Positions 50,796 to 58,688 are shown, counted from the first letter of the stretch. The stretch: 61,289 bases of DNA from an uncultured Eubacterium sp. (GCA_910584345.1 CAJTZX010000019.1:1-61289); one strand, 5' to 3'. The notes: a model not told the origin generated them from the sequence alone. Numbers and translations are program-made.

Positions 50796-51578
50796 TTATT
50801 TCCTATATTCTGAAAATGATGCTGTACCGTGATATCTGACTCCTTCAACAGCTTTTTTAGAATTAATCCGTGCTGAAAAATATACATCGTGATATTTCAG
50901 ATATACAGACGGGTAATCGAATTTCTTTATTTTCCCTGTCTGAGAGACAGACGTTAAAACGGTAATGCTTTTTGTTTTACCGGTTGGAATTGTAACTTTT
51001 TTTGCAATCCAGTGAGAAGGTATGATTTCATCTTTGGAAGGTTCTTTTTCACCTTCAAACAATACTTGTGACTGGCCGATATCTACGCCTTCCATAACGA
51101 TGTTGCTTTTCGTATTGTTTTTATATTTGAAAGTAAGGCGAAGCTTACCGTTTGATACTTTAGCAGATTTTTTTGTGGCGGTCAGTTTTAACGTCGGCAG
51201 TACTTCAACATGCAGCTTTCCGGTATCAGATCCTTTTTTATAGCTCAGTGTCGTCTTACCGGTTTTTTGTGCCTGGATAACCCAGCCCATACCCTGATGC
51301 AGAGCGTAGACATCAGCAATTTTGGTATTTGCAGATGTTAACGCGTCATTTGTGGAATCTGCATCCGGTGAATAGATGCTGCAGGTACATCCTTTTGGTA
51401 TTTTGATATTGTTTATTTTCTCTGTTTTTACACCCAAATTTTTATCATAAGCGGCGCCTGTGCAAAAAGTGATGTTGTCTTTTGCATAGGCAGTCAGTTT
51501 TGGATGGGTGCCTGTATGGATACAGGTAAGCATAAGTGATGCAGATAACAAAGCTGGTAATATTTTTTTTGCAGTCAT
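50796..51578 (-). CDS. Secreted Ig-like protein of unknown function
   Basis: A 260-residue exported protein: K-rich start, hydrophobic core (ILPALLSASLMLTCIHTG) and a probable cleavage site after AYA at about residue 32. The remainder looks beta-rich: a first module resembling a bacterial Ig-like domain (TGKTTLSYKKGSDTGKLHVEV) and a second (LRLTFKYKNNTKSNIVMEGV) resembling DUF-type cell-envelope domains. AGGAGG lies upstream. Its promoter shares the tandem operator of the ABC transporter, so it may act with the transporter at the envelope. Function unrecognised. Confidence 0.75.
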   Translation of the reverse strand: MTAKKILPALLSASLMLTCIHTGTHPKLTAYAKDNITFCTGAAYDKNLGVKTEKINNIKIPKGCTCSIYSPDADSTNDALTSANTKIADVYALHQGMGWVIQAQKTGKTTLSYKKGSDTGKLHVEVLPTLKLTATKKSAKVSNGKLRLTFKYKNNTKSNIVMEGVDIGQSQVLFEGEKEPSKDEIIPSHWIAKKVTIPTGKTKSITVLTSVSQTGKIKKFDYPSVYLKYHDVYFSARINSKKAVEGVRYHGTASFSEYRK

Positions 51579-51717
51579 GATAGATCCTCCTATGTGATTT
51601 TTGCTAGAATTTTTCAGGTTATAAAACTTTCGCTTTTATTTTGAATGTGCGTTGTCAAGCAGAGCTGTGAATGTTTTGTTTCATAAAAATTCTGGTCTCC
51701 TTTCTGATGATTGCATC

Positions 51718-51754
51718 ATTATAGAAAAGAAATCTTACTGAAATCTTTCTCAAA
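51718..51754 (-). promoter_or_regulatory. Tandem 11-bp operator and -10 box of secreted-protein gene
   Basis: Minus strand: TTTGAGAAAGA (51754-51744), TTTCAGTAAGA (51743-51733), then 9 bp and TATAAT (51723-51718). Each repeat differs from TTTCAGAAAGA by one base, and spacing to the -10 equals that at 47419-47455. Confidence 0.75.
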
Positions 51755-52141
51755 AATGACAATTTCGATAGAATGTTCGATTGATACAAAAGGAGCTTAC
51801 AGGAAAAGTAACAGAAGAGCTATTTTTATCGTTTAGATGAACGATTATTTACGGGCTACGTTGATTAAATTTGGGATAAATTCTCCGCAAAGTGGGGAGT
51901 GCAGATCTCGGGAATGATTTTTCAAACACGCTTTAGGATGTTTTATAGAATTTTACTTGATATATTTTTGATAGAAGGTTATGATAACAATATAAAAGCG
52001 TAGGAGCGTGACAGAAGATATACAATAAAATGATAAGCGTGAATGAATGTGTGAAAAAGGGAAAGATAATCTGTTAGCCCAGGGCAAACTGTAATCTGAC
52101 ATATTACGGGAGGATAACTTGAAAGCTGCTGTGGGAGTAAG
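51755..52141. other. Intergenic region without recognisable gene
   Basis: Contains a short CTCC/GGAG hairpin near 51881-51900 and TTTTCAAACACGCTTTAGG near 51919, shared with the element at 38090-38223. No credible coding region; likely decayed accessory DNA. Confidence 0.45.
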
Positions 52142-52588
52142 CTAACTGTGGATGGAAAATTGAATGTCCACAATATCATCCAAAGGTATTTCCAGGTTAT
52201 GTTCCATAATCATCGTCCGTTTATGAGAATGAATCGATGTTACAATACCGGTAGCTTTCCTATAAGAACCTCCATCTTTCTTTGAGTCTTTTTGAAAATA
52301 AGTGACAGTGGCCTCAGGAGGATCCACAGAGTATTCCAGCAGATTTTGCAGCTTTTGATCCAGGATAGTTTTTGAGTTTTCGTCCAATTCAATTTTTTCA
52401 TCGGTCAAACGCGCGGCTTCTTTGATTGCTTTCTGATGGCCGGTCAGGGCAGCAAAAGGCGAGAATTGTGCAGCACGTTCACTGACCGGCATTTGCGGAT
52501 GTGTCGCAGATACATGGTGTGGAAAATGAAGGATATCATCATAGGAGCGCATGGAGTTTGAAGGTTGATTCAGATTGACCCGGTTCAT
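52142..52588 (-). CDS. YolD-like protein
   Basis: A 148-residue protein of the YolD-like family that accompanies Y-family polymerases in Firmicutes and their mobile elements. Recognisable segments are MPVSERAAQFSPFAALTGHQ and VTSIHSHKRTMIMEHNLEIP with DDIVDIQ at the end. It follows the polymerase gene by 38 bp on the same strand with AAAGGAA upstream. Role is presumably to modulate the polymerase. Confidence 0.85.
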   Translation of the reverse strand: MNRVNLNQPSNSMRSYDDILHFPHHVSATHPQMPVSERAAQFSPFAALTGHQKAIKEAARLTDEKIELDENSKTILDQKLQNLLEYSVDPPEATVTYFQKDSKKDGGSYRKATGIVTSIHSHKRTMIMEHNLEIPLDDIVDIQFSIHS

Positions 52589-52626
52589 ATCAAATATTCC
52601 TTTCTTTGCAGGATGTATAGTGAAAG

Positions 52627-54156
52627 CTATGCTTTATGACCGCCAATTAATTCATTACGTATGGCAGACGTGGCTGCGTTTTCCAGATCCATTCCTTTGA
52701 GTACAGCATTGTTTCCAAATTTTTTCTTAATGTCTAGTACAGCCTGCTGCATTTTCCTTTCACGTTGTAGAGCACCCTGTGTGATTGTTTCCTGCTGCCG
52801 CAATGCTTCATAGTCGGTAAACAGGCTAAGCTGTTCAAAAGATTCGGTTTGTGCTGCGATAAGTTCGCTGACAACATGGTTTGCAGTCAAGTATACACGC
52901 CGGATCAGCAGATGCTTGTGAACAATGTCTTCATAAAGCTTTGCAGCTGCATCCATCAAAAGTTTTGAAGATGATGTCGTCCGGCTCAGGTTTTTGGAAC
53001 CATGTGCATGTTTTGGAACTTTGCGGCCGTTTCGGTCGGTTGTGTAAGGACCGTGATAAAGTTTGCAGATCTGCGGATCAGACAGATTGTCTTTGTCATA
53101 ACCAATGGTAAGTACAATCTGGTTCGTTACAAGCCTCTGATCGACGAGATCCAGCGCCAAAAGATCTGCCATTTCCTGAACAATCAGTTTTCCTTCTGCA
53201 TAATTGTAAGGACGCTGCAATACTTGGCCTGAGCCGATACTGCTGGATTCAGGTTTGTAAGCTTTAATATCGGCAATCGTGCATGGCTCCCATCCCCAGG
53301 CATGGTCAATCAGCAGTTCAGCATTGATGCCAAATAGCCGGTATAGCAGGTCTTCATTGTAAAAGTCAGTTGGCTTTCCAAGGGAACATCTTGCAATGTC
53401 TCCCATAGTATACAGTCCGATTTCTTCCAGCTTTTTAGCAATACCATTGCCGATGCGCCAAAAAGCGGTAAGCGGACGGTAGCTCCAAAACTGTTTTCGG
53501 TAAGACAGTTCATCCAATTCGGCAATACGTGCTCCATCACTGTCCGGTGTTGCATGTTTAGCTCCGATATCCATCGCAATTTTGCAAAGATACAGGTTTG
53601 TACCGATGCCCGCTGTTGCAGTAATACCGGTGGCACGATAGACTTCCTGTATTAATTTAGCGGCCAATTCTCTGGCTGAGAGCCGGTAAGTATTCAGATA
53701 GCACGATGCATCAATAAATACTTCATCGATAGAATAGACATGGATATCTTCCGGAGCAATATAATTTAAGTAAATATGGTAAATTTTAGTGCTGTATTCC
53801 ATATAACAGGCCATTCGCGGCAAAGCCGTGATGAAGGATGCGGCCAGAGCAGGAGAGTGTTTCAGCACAGTATCCGAACAGGATTCTCCGGTAAAATTAT
53901 GGTCTGGGGCAAAATGCAGACGGTTTGCATTTACTTCTTTGACTTTTTTTATCACTTCAAACAATCTGGCACGTCCGGAAATACCATATGCCTTTAAAGA
54001 TGGGGAAACAGCAAGGCAGATTGTTTTTTCTGTGCGGCTGGCGTCTGCAACAACAAGATTCGTAGTCAGAGGATCCAGGCCGCGTTCTGTACATTCGACA
54101 GAAGCATAGAATGATTTTAAGTCAATGGCAATATAAGTATGCGATTCTTTTGACAT
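52627..54156 (-). CDS. Y-family DNA polymerase (UvrX/UmuC-like)
   Basis: Translesion polymerase of about 509 residues. Catalytic motifs are AIDLKSFYASVE (first Asp) and YSIDEVFID (second Asp/Glu). HhH segment near GNGIAKKLEEIGLYTMGDI, little-finger domain beyond. Extended C-terminal region typical of the UvrX-type found on mobile elements. ATG 54156 has AAAGGA 9 nt upstream. Operon with the YolD-like gene. Confidence 0.9.
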   Translation of the reverse strand: MSKESHTYIAIDLKSFYASVECTERGLDPLTTNLVVADASRTEKTICLAVSPSLKAYGISGRARLFEVIKKVKEVNANRLHFAPDHNFTGESCSDTVLKHSPALAASFITALPRMACYMEYSTKIYHIYLNYIAPEDIHVYSIDEVFIDASCYLNTYRLSARELAAKLIQEVYRATGITATAGIGTNLYLCKIAMDIGAKHATPDSDGARIAELDELSYRKQFWSYRPLTAFWRIGNGIAKKLEEIGLYTMGDIARCSLGKPTDFYNEDLLYRLFGINAELLIDHAWGWEPCTIADIKAYKPESSSIGSGQVLQRPYNYAEGKLIVQEMADLLALDLVDQRLVTNQIVLTIGYDKDNLSDPQICKLYHGPYTTDRNGRKVPKHAHGSKNLSRTTSSSKLLMDAAAKLYEDIVHKHLLIRRVYLTANHVVSELIAAQTESFEQLSLFTDYEALRQQETITQGALQRERKMQQAVLDIKKKFGNNAVLKGMDLENAATSAIRNELIGGHKA

Positions 54157-54178
54157 GGCGAACAATCCTTTCTTTGTC

Positions 54179-54241
54179 TATCGAACAAACCATATCGAAC
54201 AAATTTTCTGTTATTATAAACCTTGTGGCAGGATTGTTCAA
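54179..54241 (-). promoter_or_regulatory. Promoter and tandem operator of the polymerase operon
   Basis: Minus strand TTGAAC (54241-54236), 17-bp spacer, TATAAT (54218-54213). Just downstream TTTGTTCGATA occurs twice (54203-54193 and 54189-54179), a 14-bp period over the expected start of transcription, suiting a repressor. GTTCG half-sites recall SOS boxes, though the usual inverted arrangement is absent. Confidence 0.65.
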
Positions 54242-54281
54242 GTGGTGTTTTAAAATATTTTTGCATGTACATTTGAAATTG

Positions 54282-54424
54282 GTTATTATTCACGGGTCAG
54301 GAACGCGCACTAGCTGCGCGTTCCGTAAGAACATGATTCAGGAGTGAGGGGCGATTTTGCGAAGCAAACTCTCAATATCGCCCCGAATCGTTACTATGAG
54401 CGGCTCCAGACCGTGAATAGTAAC
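54282..54424. mobile_element. 143-bp structured MITE with 8-bp target duplication
   Basis: Terminal inverted repeats GTTATTATTCACGG (54282-54295) and CCGTGAATAGTAAC (54411-54424) match at 13 of 14 positions. The element is flanked by TGAAATTG on both sides (54274-54281 and 54425-54432), a target-site duplication. Inside are GGAACGCGCA/TGCGCGTTCC (54300-54324) and GGGGCGAT/ATCGCCCC (54348-54384, with nested TTTGC/GCAAA), giving a branched RNA or DNA fold. No coding capacity. Confidence 0.85.
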
Positions 54425-54476
54425 TGAAATTGAATATTTCGAAATGGCATGACAGTCTTAAATGACCAGGAGATCA

Positions 54477-55370
54477 ATGAATATGCATGAAGTAAATGTG
54501 AAAGGAATTTTATCGGCACAAAATGGGATGAATTTATACCGCGGTTGTTCTCATGGATGTATTTATTGCGATTCCCGAAGCAAATGTTATCAGATGAAGC
54601 ATGAGTTTGAGGATATTGAAATCAAGGCAAATGCGATTGAACTGCTGGAGCAGGCGCTACGGCGAAAACGTACAAAATGTATGATTGGCACAGGTTCTAT
54701 GACAGATCCATATCTTCCCATTGAGAATAAAATTGGAAATGTCCGGAAAGCACTGGAGCTGATAGAACGATATGGATTTGGTGTTACGCTGCAGACGAAA
54801 TCAGACAGGATATTGCGTGATGTGGATTTGTTAAAAGCGATTCATAAAAAAACGAAATGCGTGGTACAGATGACACTGACAACCTACGATGAGGATTTAT
54901 GCGCAAAACTAGAACCGAATGTTTGTACAACAAGAAAAAGGTTTGATGTATTAAAGCGTATGCAAGAAGAGGGGATTCCTACAGTCGTATGGTTAAGCCC
55001 AATCCTTCCGTTTATCAATGATACAGAGGAAAATATAAAAGGAATTTTAGATTACTGCGGGCAAGCCGGGGTATCTGGCGTGATCTGCTTTGGAATGGGA
55101 ATGACACTGCGGGAAGGAAGCCGGGAATATTTTTATAGGCAGTTAGACAGGCTGTTTCCGGGATTGAAGGAGCGGTACATACAGACATATGGAATGCAGT
55201 ATGAGCTGGAAAGCCCAAACAGCCGCAGGCTTATGGCAATGTTTGTTCGGATGTGTAAAGATAGAGGAATGATGTATCGGAATGAGCAGATATTTCAGTA
55301 TTTACATACGTTTGAGGAAAAATGCAGGAATATACAGTTGAGTTTGTTTGATGATTTTGGTACAGTTTAA
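54477..55370 (+). CDS. SPL-family radical SAM protein
   Basis: About 297 residues related to the spore photoproduct lyase family (Rv2578c-like group). Radical SAM cluster motif CSHGCIYC; GTGSMTDPYLPIE, LQTKSDRILRD and VWLSPILPFINDT are family features. The SPL catalytic Cys cannot be assigned with confidence, so DNA repair is not assured. ATG 54477 (3 nt after AGGAGA) or ATG 54483 (9 nt) may be used. It is divergent from the polymerase gene, with the MITE between them. Confidence 0.85.
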   Translation: MNMHEVNVKGILSAQNGMNLYRGCSHGCIYCDSRSKCYQMKHEFEDIEIKANAIELLEQALRRKRTKCMIGTGSMTDPYLPIENKIGNVRKALELIERYGFGVTLQTKSDRILRDVDLLKAIHKKTKCVVQMTLTTYDEDLCAKLEPNVCTTRKRFDVLKRMQEEGIPTVVWLSPILPFINDTEENIKGILDYCGQAGVSGVICFGMGMTLREGSREYFYRQLDRLFPGLKERYIQTYGMQYELESPNSRRLMAMFVRMCKDRGMMYRNEQIFQYLHTFEEKCRNIQLSLFDDFGTV

Positions 55371-55800
55371 ATATTACAGTCTGGCTTTACTATAATCCCG
55401 CAGCTTACCTTATTGCACAGCTTGGGAAAAATTTTAATGACAGGGCAAAGGGCAGGATAACCGGAAAATAAGTTAGTGGAGCAGAACCCGGAACAGTTCA
55501 AGCCGGGAAGGGTGGAAAAATACAAAGGGAAAGTTGTAGCAAAGCGGTATTCATTTCCGAAGCGGTTTATCACTATCAGATCAAAGGACGTAAAAAGGAA
55601 CCTGACGGACGAACAGAGGGCAGAGTTAGCGGAGCGGATGAGCAGAGCACATTAAAATCAATTCTATGGTGAAAATCTCCATAGCAGATAGGGAGAAAAG
55701 ATATTGAAACGCTTTAAAGGATAAATAATACCTACGAGAAGATAACGGACGATTTGACACAAGCTATTGAGGGAAAACAGAATATTATGATTGTCTGACA
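55371..55800 (+). pseudogene. Decayed conjugative-element genes
   Basis: Three broken plus-strand fragments: ITVWLYYNPAAYLIAQLGKN with FNDRAKGRITGK (to about 55472); a 59-codon frame at 55476-55655 (EQFKPGRVEKYKGKVVAKRY onward to TDEQRAELAERMSRAH); and NNTYEKITDDLTQAIEGKQN near 55725-55798. They look like protein tails from an ICE or plasmid, with stops and shifts between them. No family assigned. Confidence 0.45.
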
Positions 55801-55909
55801 TGGAAATGTGTGATATACTCCATCCATGGGAAACCAGAGCCGGGCGGCTTACCCTCTTGTTTTTTCGGAGGGGCTAACCCTCCAGACGAAAGAAAGGAGG
55901 GCATTGCCA

Positions 55910-56005
55910 ATGATGATTACATATTCTGACTTGGTTCAGACTGGAATATTCATTGTTGCCCTTGTGAATCTGTGCTATCAGATATTCAGGGGAAAACGAA
56001 AATAG
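55910..56005 (+). CDS. Putative holin-like toxin (type I toxin-antitoxin)
   Basis: A 31-residue peptide, MMITYSDLVQTGIFIVALVN followed by LCYQIFRGKRK: one hydrophobic helix and a basic tail, the pattern of the small holin-like toxin family in Firmicutes. AAAGGAGG lies 9 nt before the ATG. A GGAGGG/CCCTCC hairpin upstream (55867-55883) and an AGCCG/CGGCT hairpin after the stop (56004-56032) suit a regulated short mRNA with an antisense RNA. Expected effect when unpaired is membrane depolarisation. Confidence 0.75.
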   Translation: MMITYSDLVQTGIFIVALVNLCYQIFRGKRK

Positions 56006-56443
56006 CCGCCACTACTTGCACTAGCGACGGCTGACCTTGTAAAAGTTTATCTTTGTTGTTGTGAGGGTAGGCCGTGTGTCTGGCTTCCTTTCTCTGTTAT
56101 CAATATAGCACATCTGGCAGCAGTCCGCAAGAGAAAAACATATATTCGTGGCAGGACTGCTGTGCTTTAAAATACATGATCTGTCGAAAAATCCTTTTAA
56201 CCTCATAAGGAAATTTGAATGTTCGTTCTGGATACGGCTTAGAGAATTACTGGGTGTCTTGTAATAAATTTGACTGTAATCGGCTTGGCGTGTTTCCATC
56301 TGGCAGGGTATAAGTAGCATCAATTGCGATAGAGTTTTCTTATGGTAATGCTATATGTATAACGTTTCTTTTTCTGGTTATTGTATGCAGTCAGATGTCT
56401 GCTTTAAGATATTTATAGCAAAATATACACACGTTATATGTAA
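56006..56443. other. Non-coding stretch after toxin gene
   Basis: Apart from the toxin's 3' hairpin, probably containing the antisense RNA promoter, no gene is recognised. A minus-strand frame at 56021-56323 has no ribosome site or family resemblance. Confidence 0.4.
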
Positions 56444-56926
56444 TCACCTTTTATTTTCTTCTTGTTGAGTTAAATAATTATATACAAATTTGTAATAGTC
56501 TTTTATATTATTTTTCCGTTTGCTGTTTTTAAGAAATTCTAAGCAAAAAAGTATGGTTTCTATGAATAAAAGTATAATTATTATAGCAATGACTATCCAT
56601 TTAGGAATTAAGCTAAAACAACCAAGATATTCTTGATAGTTTAAGAACAAATCACCAGCCGTAGTGACAAGTAAACCTAAAATTGCGAATAAGCAAGTCC
56701 ATGTATTTTCGCTTTTGTTAAAAAAAGTTTCTTTAGTATCAATTTTTTGTTGAAGAACAAGAATTAAATCTTGTTTTCTGTGAGCTTTTTTATAGGGCTG
56801 GAGTTTACTAAGCAGTTCTGTATAAGGTTCATAATATTTTTTGGCATTAAGCCAATATTCTTTAAACAGTTGATCTATATCGTTTAGCATTTTATCAACA
56901 GTTTCATTATTTTTCTTTTGTGCCAT
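56444..56926 (-). CDS. Two-helix membrane protein, SLATT-like layout
   Basis: A 160-residue AT-rich protein. About 75 charged helical residues are followed by two transmembrane segments (TCLFAILGLLVTTAGDLFL and WIVIAIIIILLFIETILFCL) and a short basic tail. GAAAGGAG lies 7 nt before the ATG. The layout of cytosolic helices plus a TM hairpin recalls SLATT-type pore proteins of conflict systems, but I see no sequence-level match. Function unknown. Confidence 0.65.
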   Translation of the reverse strand: MAQKKNNETVDKMLNDIDQLFKEYWLNAKKYYEPYTELLSKLQPYKKAHRKQDLILVLQQKIDTKETFFNKSENTWTCLFAILGLLVTTAGDLFLNYQEYLGCFSLIPKWIVIAIIIILLFIETILFCLEFLKNSKRKNNIKDYYKFVYNYLTQQEENKR

Positions 56927-57029
56927 AAATTCTCCTTTCAGTAAGATTATGTATATTGTTGATATCGAACATAGTAATGATCCTTTCCAAGTGATTATAT
57001 GTTTTTGGGTGCCTCTGCTGCTTTCTCAG

Positions 57030-57218
57030 CTACTCACGGCTTGTCATTCTGGATAAGGTCAAGCAGAGAGGCAATGTCCTTTTCAGATATTTGGCCAGAG
57101 TAGCCCAAGAGGGTGTTCTAAGAGTTTTTGTAAGTTCGTAGGTATGCCCTCGCTCCAGATCAGACAGATAGATACTTATTTTGTTTAGTTCGATGCGATA
57201 ACGGTTTTTGATATTCAT
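57030..57218 (-). CDS. Small protein of accessory region, possibly frameshifted
   Basis: A 62-residue frame starting MNIKNRYRIELNKISIYLSD with AAGGAGG 7 nt upstream. The C-terminal half is basic and irregular, while another frame over the same bases reads more naturally (GYSGQISEKDIASLLDLIQN, ending DKP). A frameshift near 57130 is therefore possible. It lies 11 bp after the XRE-type regulator on the same strand. Function unknown. Confidence 0.5.
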   Translation of the reverse strand: MNIKNRYRIELNKISIYLSDLERGHTYELTKTLRTPSWATLAKYLKRTLPLCLTLSRMTSRE

Positions 57219-57229
57219 GGTGTTCCTCC

Positions 57230-57472
57230 TTATTGTTCGGTTTTGGCAGCAGGAACATACTCATTTACAAAGACCTTTCTAGTATCATTTGTTATGGTCT
57301 GTACCGTACATCCAAGCAGATTTACGATTTTTATATAATCATTATAAGTGAAGGTATCTCGATAGAGCTTATTGCTCAATACTTGTGGCTTAATGTTCAT
57401 TTCAAGGGCTAAGTCTTTCACTGATAAATCACGCTCTACCATGATTTGCTTAATAACCTTAGAAGCTGACAT
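57230..57472 (-). CDS. Small XRE-type helix-turn-helix regulator
   Basis: An 80-residue DNA-binding protein: ASKVIKQIMVERDLSVKDLA, then EMNIKPQVLSNKLYRDTFTY, forming a lambda-repressor-like helix-turn-helix. ATG 57472 has AAAGGAGG 8 nt upstream; the longer frame is unlikely. It faces the HIRAN-domain gene across a promoter carrying TGAT/ATCA palindromes, which are its probable binding sites. Confidence 0.8.
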   Translation of the reverse strand: MSASKVIKQIMVERDLSVKDLALEMNIKPQVLSNKLYRDTFTYNDYIKIVNLLGCTVQTITNDTRKVFVNEYVPAAKTEQ

Positions 57473-57541
57473 ATGAAATGCCTCCTTTCCAAATTTTCTG
57501 ATAATAATATAGCAGATAATTCCTCTCATAGCAAGATGATT

Positions 57542-57557
57542 TAATCAAAAATGATTA
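57542..57557. promoter_or_regulatory. Operator palindrome 1 (TAATCA-N4-TGATTA)
   Basis: Perfect 16-bp palindrome 36 bp upstream of the promoter at 57578. Its core ATCAAAAATGAT recurs at 57630-57641, beyond the -10 box. Confidence 0.65.
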
Positions 57558-57577
57558 TAAAATCTTTTGAAAAGTTA

Positions 57578-57606
57578 TTGACAATATAATCAAAAGATGT
57601 TATATT
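57578..57606 (+). promoter_or_regulatory. Promoter of the HIRAN-domain gene
   Basis: TTGACA (57578-57583), 17-bp spacer, TATATT (57601-57606), flanked by the two ATCAAAAATGAT palindromes. A related sequence, TAATCAAAAGATGTTA (57587-57602), lies in the spacer. Confidence 0.7.
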
Positions 57607-57629
57607 ATAATCACAAAAAACAAAACAAC

Positions 57630-57641
57630 ATCAAAAATGAT
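57630..57641. promoter_or_regulatory. Operator palindrome 2 (ATCAAAAATGAT)
   Basis: Twelve-base palindrome identical to the core of operator 1, placed between the -10 box and the HIRAN start codon, where a bound repressor would block transcription. Confidence 0.65.
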
Positions 57642-57666
57642 TAGATATTGAAAGAAAGAGAGTTCT

Positions 57667-58098
57667 ATGAATGATATACATATAATCCGAAGAACCGTCG
57701 CAACCATGGCGAACCAGTTACACAAGCTGGGTTATCCCCTGTCCAATGCATTCAAAACCGCATGGAAGCGTGTCAAAGAATCCATGACCTGCCGTGTTTC
57801 CGGTGTGACATATGGCAAGCGGCAGAAGCTTCTGCAGTTCATTGCCAACAGGAAACCAGAAGATCTGACGGTATACCTGCAGAGGGACAGAGCAAATACA
57901 TTTGATAAATTTGCAGTGGCCGTAGTGGTCGGGATCAGCAATATAGGCTATGCGCACATTGGATATCTGCCAAGTGGATTATCCCAGAGTCTGGCAAAAG
58001 TGATAGACAAGGGTATAGGACTGCAGGCGGATGTAAAGGTGATCGGCGGGTACGGTTATAAAGAAACACTCGGAGCACTGATAAATATTACAGTATAA
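57667..58098 (+). CDS. HIRAN-domain protein
   Basis: A 143-residue protein whose residues about 42-140 match the HIRAN domain: VSGVTYGKRQKLLQFIANRK, DLTVYLQRDRANTFDKFAVA and AHIGYLPSGLSQSLAKVI. In other proteins HIRAN binds 3' single-stranded DNA ends at damaged or stalled replication sites. Here it stands alone with about 40 basic N-terminal residues. The divergent XRE regulator probably controls it. It may be part of a mobile element's replication or anti-defence set. Confidence 0.82.
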   Translation: MNDIHIIRRTVATMANQLHKLGYPLSNAFKTAWKRVKESMTCRVSGVTYGKRQKLLQFIANRKPEDLTVYLQRDRANTFDKFAVAVVVGISNIGYAHIGYLPSGLSQSLAKVIDKGIGLQADVKVIGGYGYKETLGALINITV

Positions 58099-58112
58099 AA
58101 GAAAGGCGGATT

Positions 58113-58370
58113 ATGACACAGGAAGAACTGGAGGCAATGGTGGCCGCAGAGGAAAAGCGTCTTGGAGTAGGCAGCAGCGAATTCATGGAACGCCATAGGG
58201 AGATCATGGAGCTGGCTGACCAGATTCAGAGGCAGAATAAAAAATGCCCTTGGCAGAGCGGCAACTCTGACAGGGGCAGGGACCTACAGACCAGCCACGG
58301 CAGCAGGCATATTTCATTTTACACTGAGAATACATACTGCTGCAAGCAAAACATAAATCAAAAGGAGTAA
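58113..58370 (+). CDS. Small charged accessory protein
   Basis: An 85-residue frame starting MTQEELEAMVAAEEKRLGVG with AAAGGCGG upstream. Residues 1-42 form a plausible acidic helix; the rest (KCPWQSGNSDRGRDLQTSHG) is low-quality sequence and may follow a frameshift near 58245. It lies 14 bp after the HIRAN gene and likely in its operon. No family recognised. Confidence 0.55.
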   Translation: MTQEELEAMVAAEEKRLGVGSSEFMERHREIMELADQIQRQNKKCPWQSGNSDRGRDLQTSHGSRHISFYTENTYCCKQNINQKE

Positions 58371-58377
58371 TTATATC

Positions 58378-58614
58378 ATGGAGACAATAGAGGCAATATT
58401 TGAAAGCTATAAGGCAAGCTGCAACGAGGAAACCCCTCATAATGAGGAACAGGACACAGCTATGTGTGAATTGGAAAAGGCAACGCTTATTCATCCTGAA
58501 AACGGGCAGAGCGCATTTGACAAAGCGGTAGCGTTATCCAGGGCATCTGAAAAGGCCGGCTTTATCCTGGGCTTTAAAATGGCATTTAATTTAATGAGTG
58601 AGTGCCGGGGGTAG
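58378..58614 (+). CDS. DUF6809-like small protein
   Basis: A 78-residue helical protein, METIEAIFESYKASCNEETP at the start and FILGFKMAFNLMSECRG at the end, resembling the DUF6809-type proteins common on clostridial conjugative elements (the C-terminal GFxLGxxLMxE pattern). AAAAGGAG lies 13 nt upstream. Its function is unknown. It precedes the integrase-like fragment. Confidence 0.65.
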   Translation: METIEAIFESYKASCNEETPHNEEQDTAMCELEKATLIHPENGQSAFDKAVALSRASEKAGFILGFKMAFNLMSECRG

Positions 58615-58688
58615 CAATATCTGGTGCAGTGGCAGGCGGTTTAAACGCCTGCTGCCTTACCACACATTATAGAAAGGCGGTGCAGACC

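Noticed and set aside
51979..52179. 66-codon minus-strand ORF beside the YolD-like gene
   Set aside because: Only the end overlaps the YolD gene in another frame; low-complexity hydrophobic sequence without start signals.
54179..54203. LexA/SOS box at the polymerase operon
   Set aside because: The GTTCG motifs are direct repeats; no inverted GAAC...GTTC site with the known Gram-positive spacing is present, so I list it only as an operator of unknown factor.
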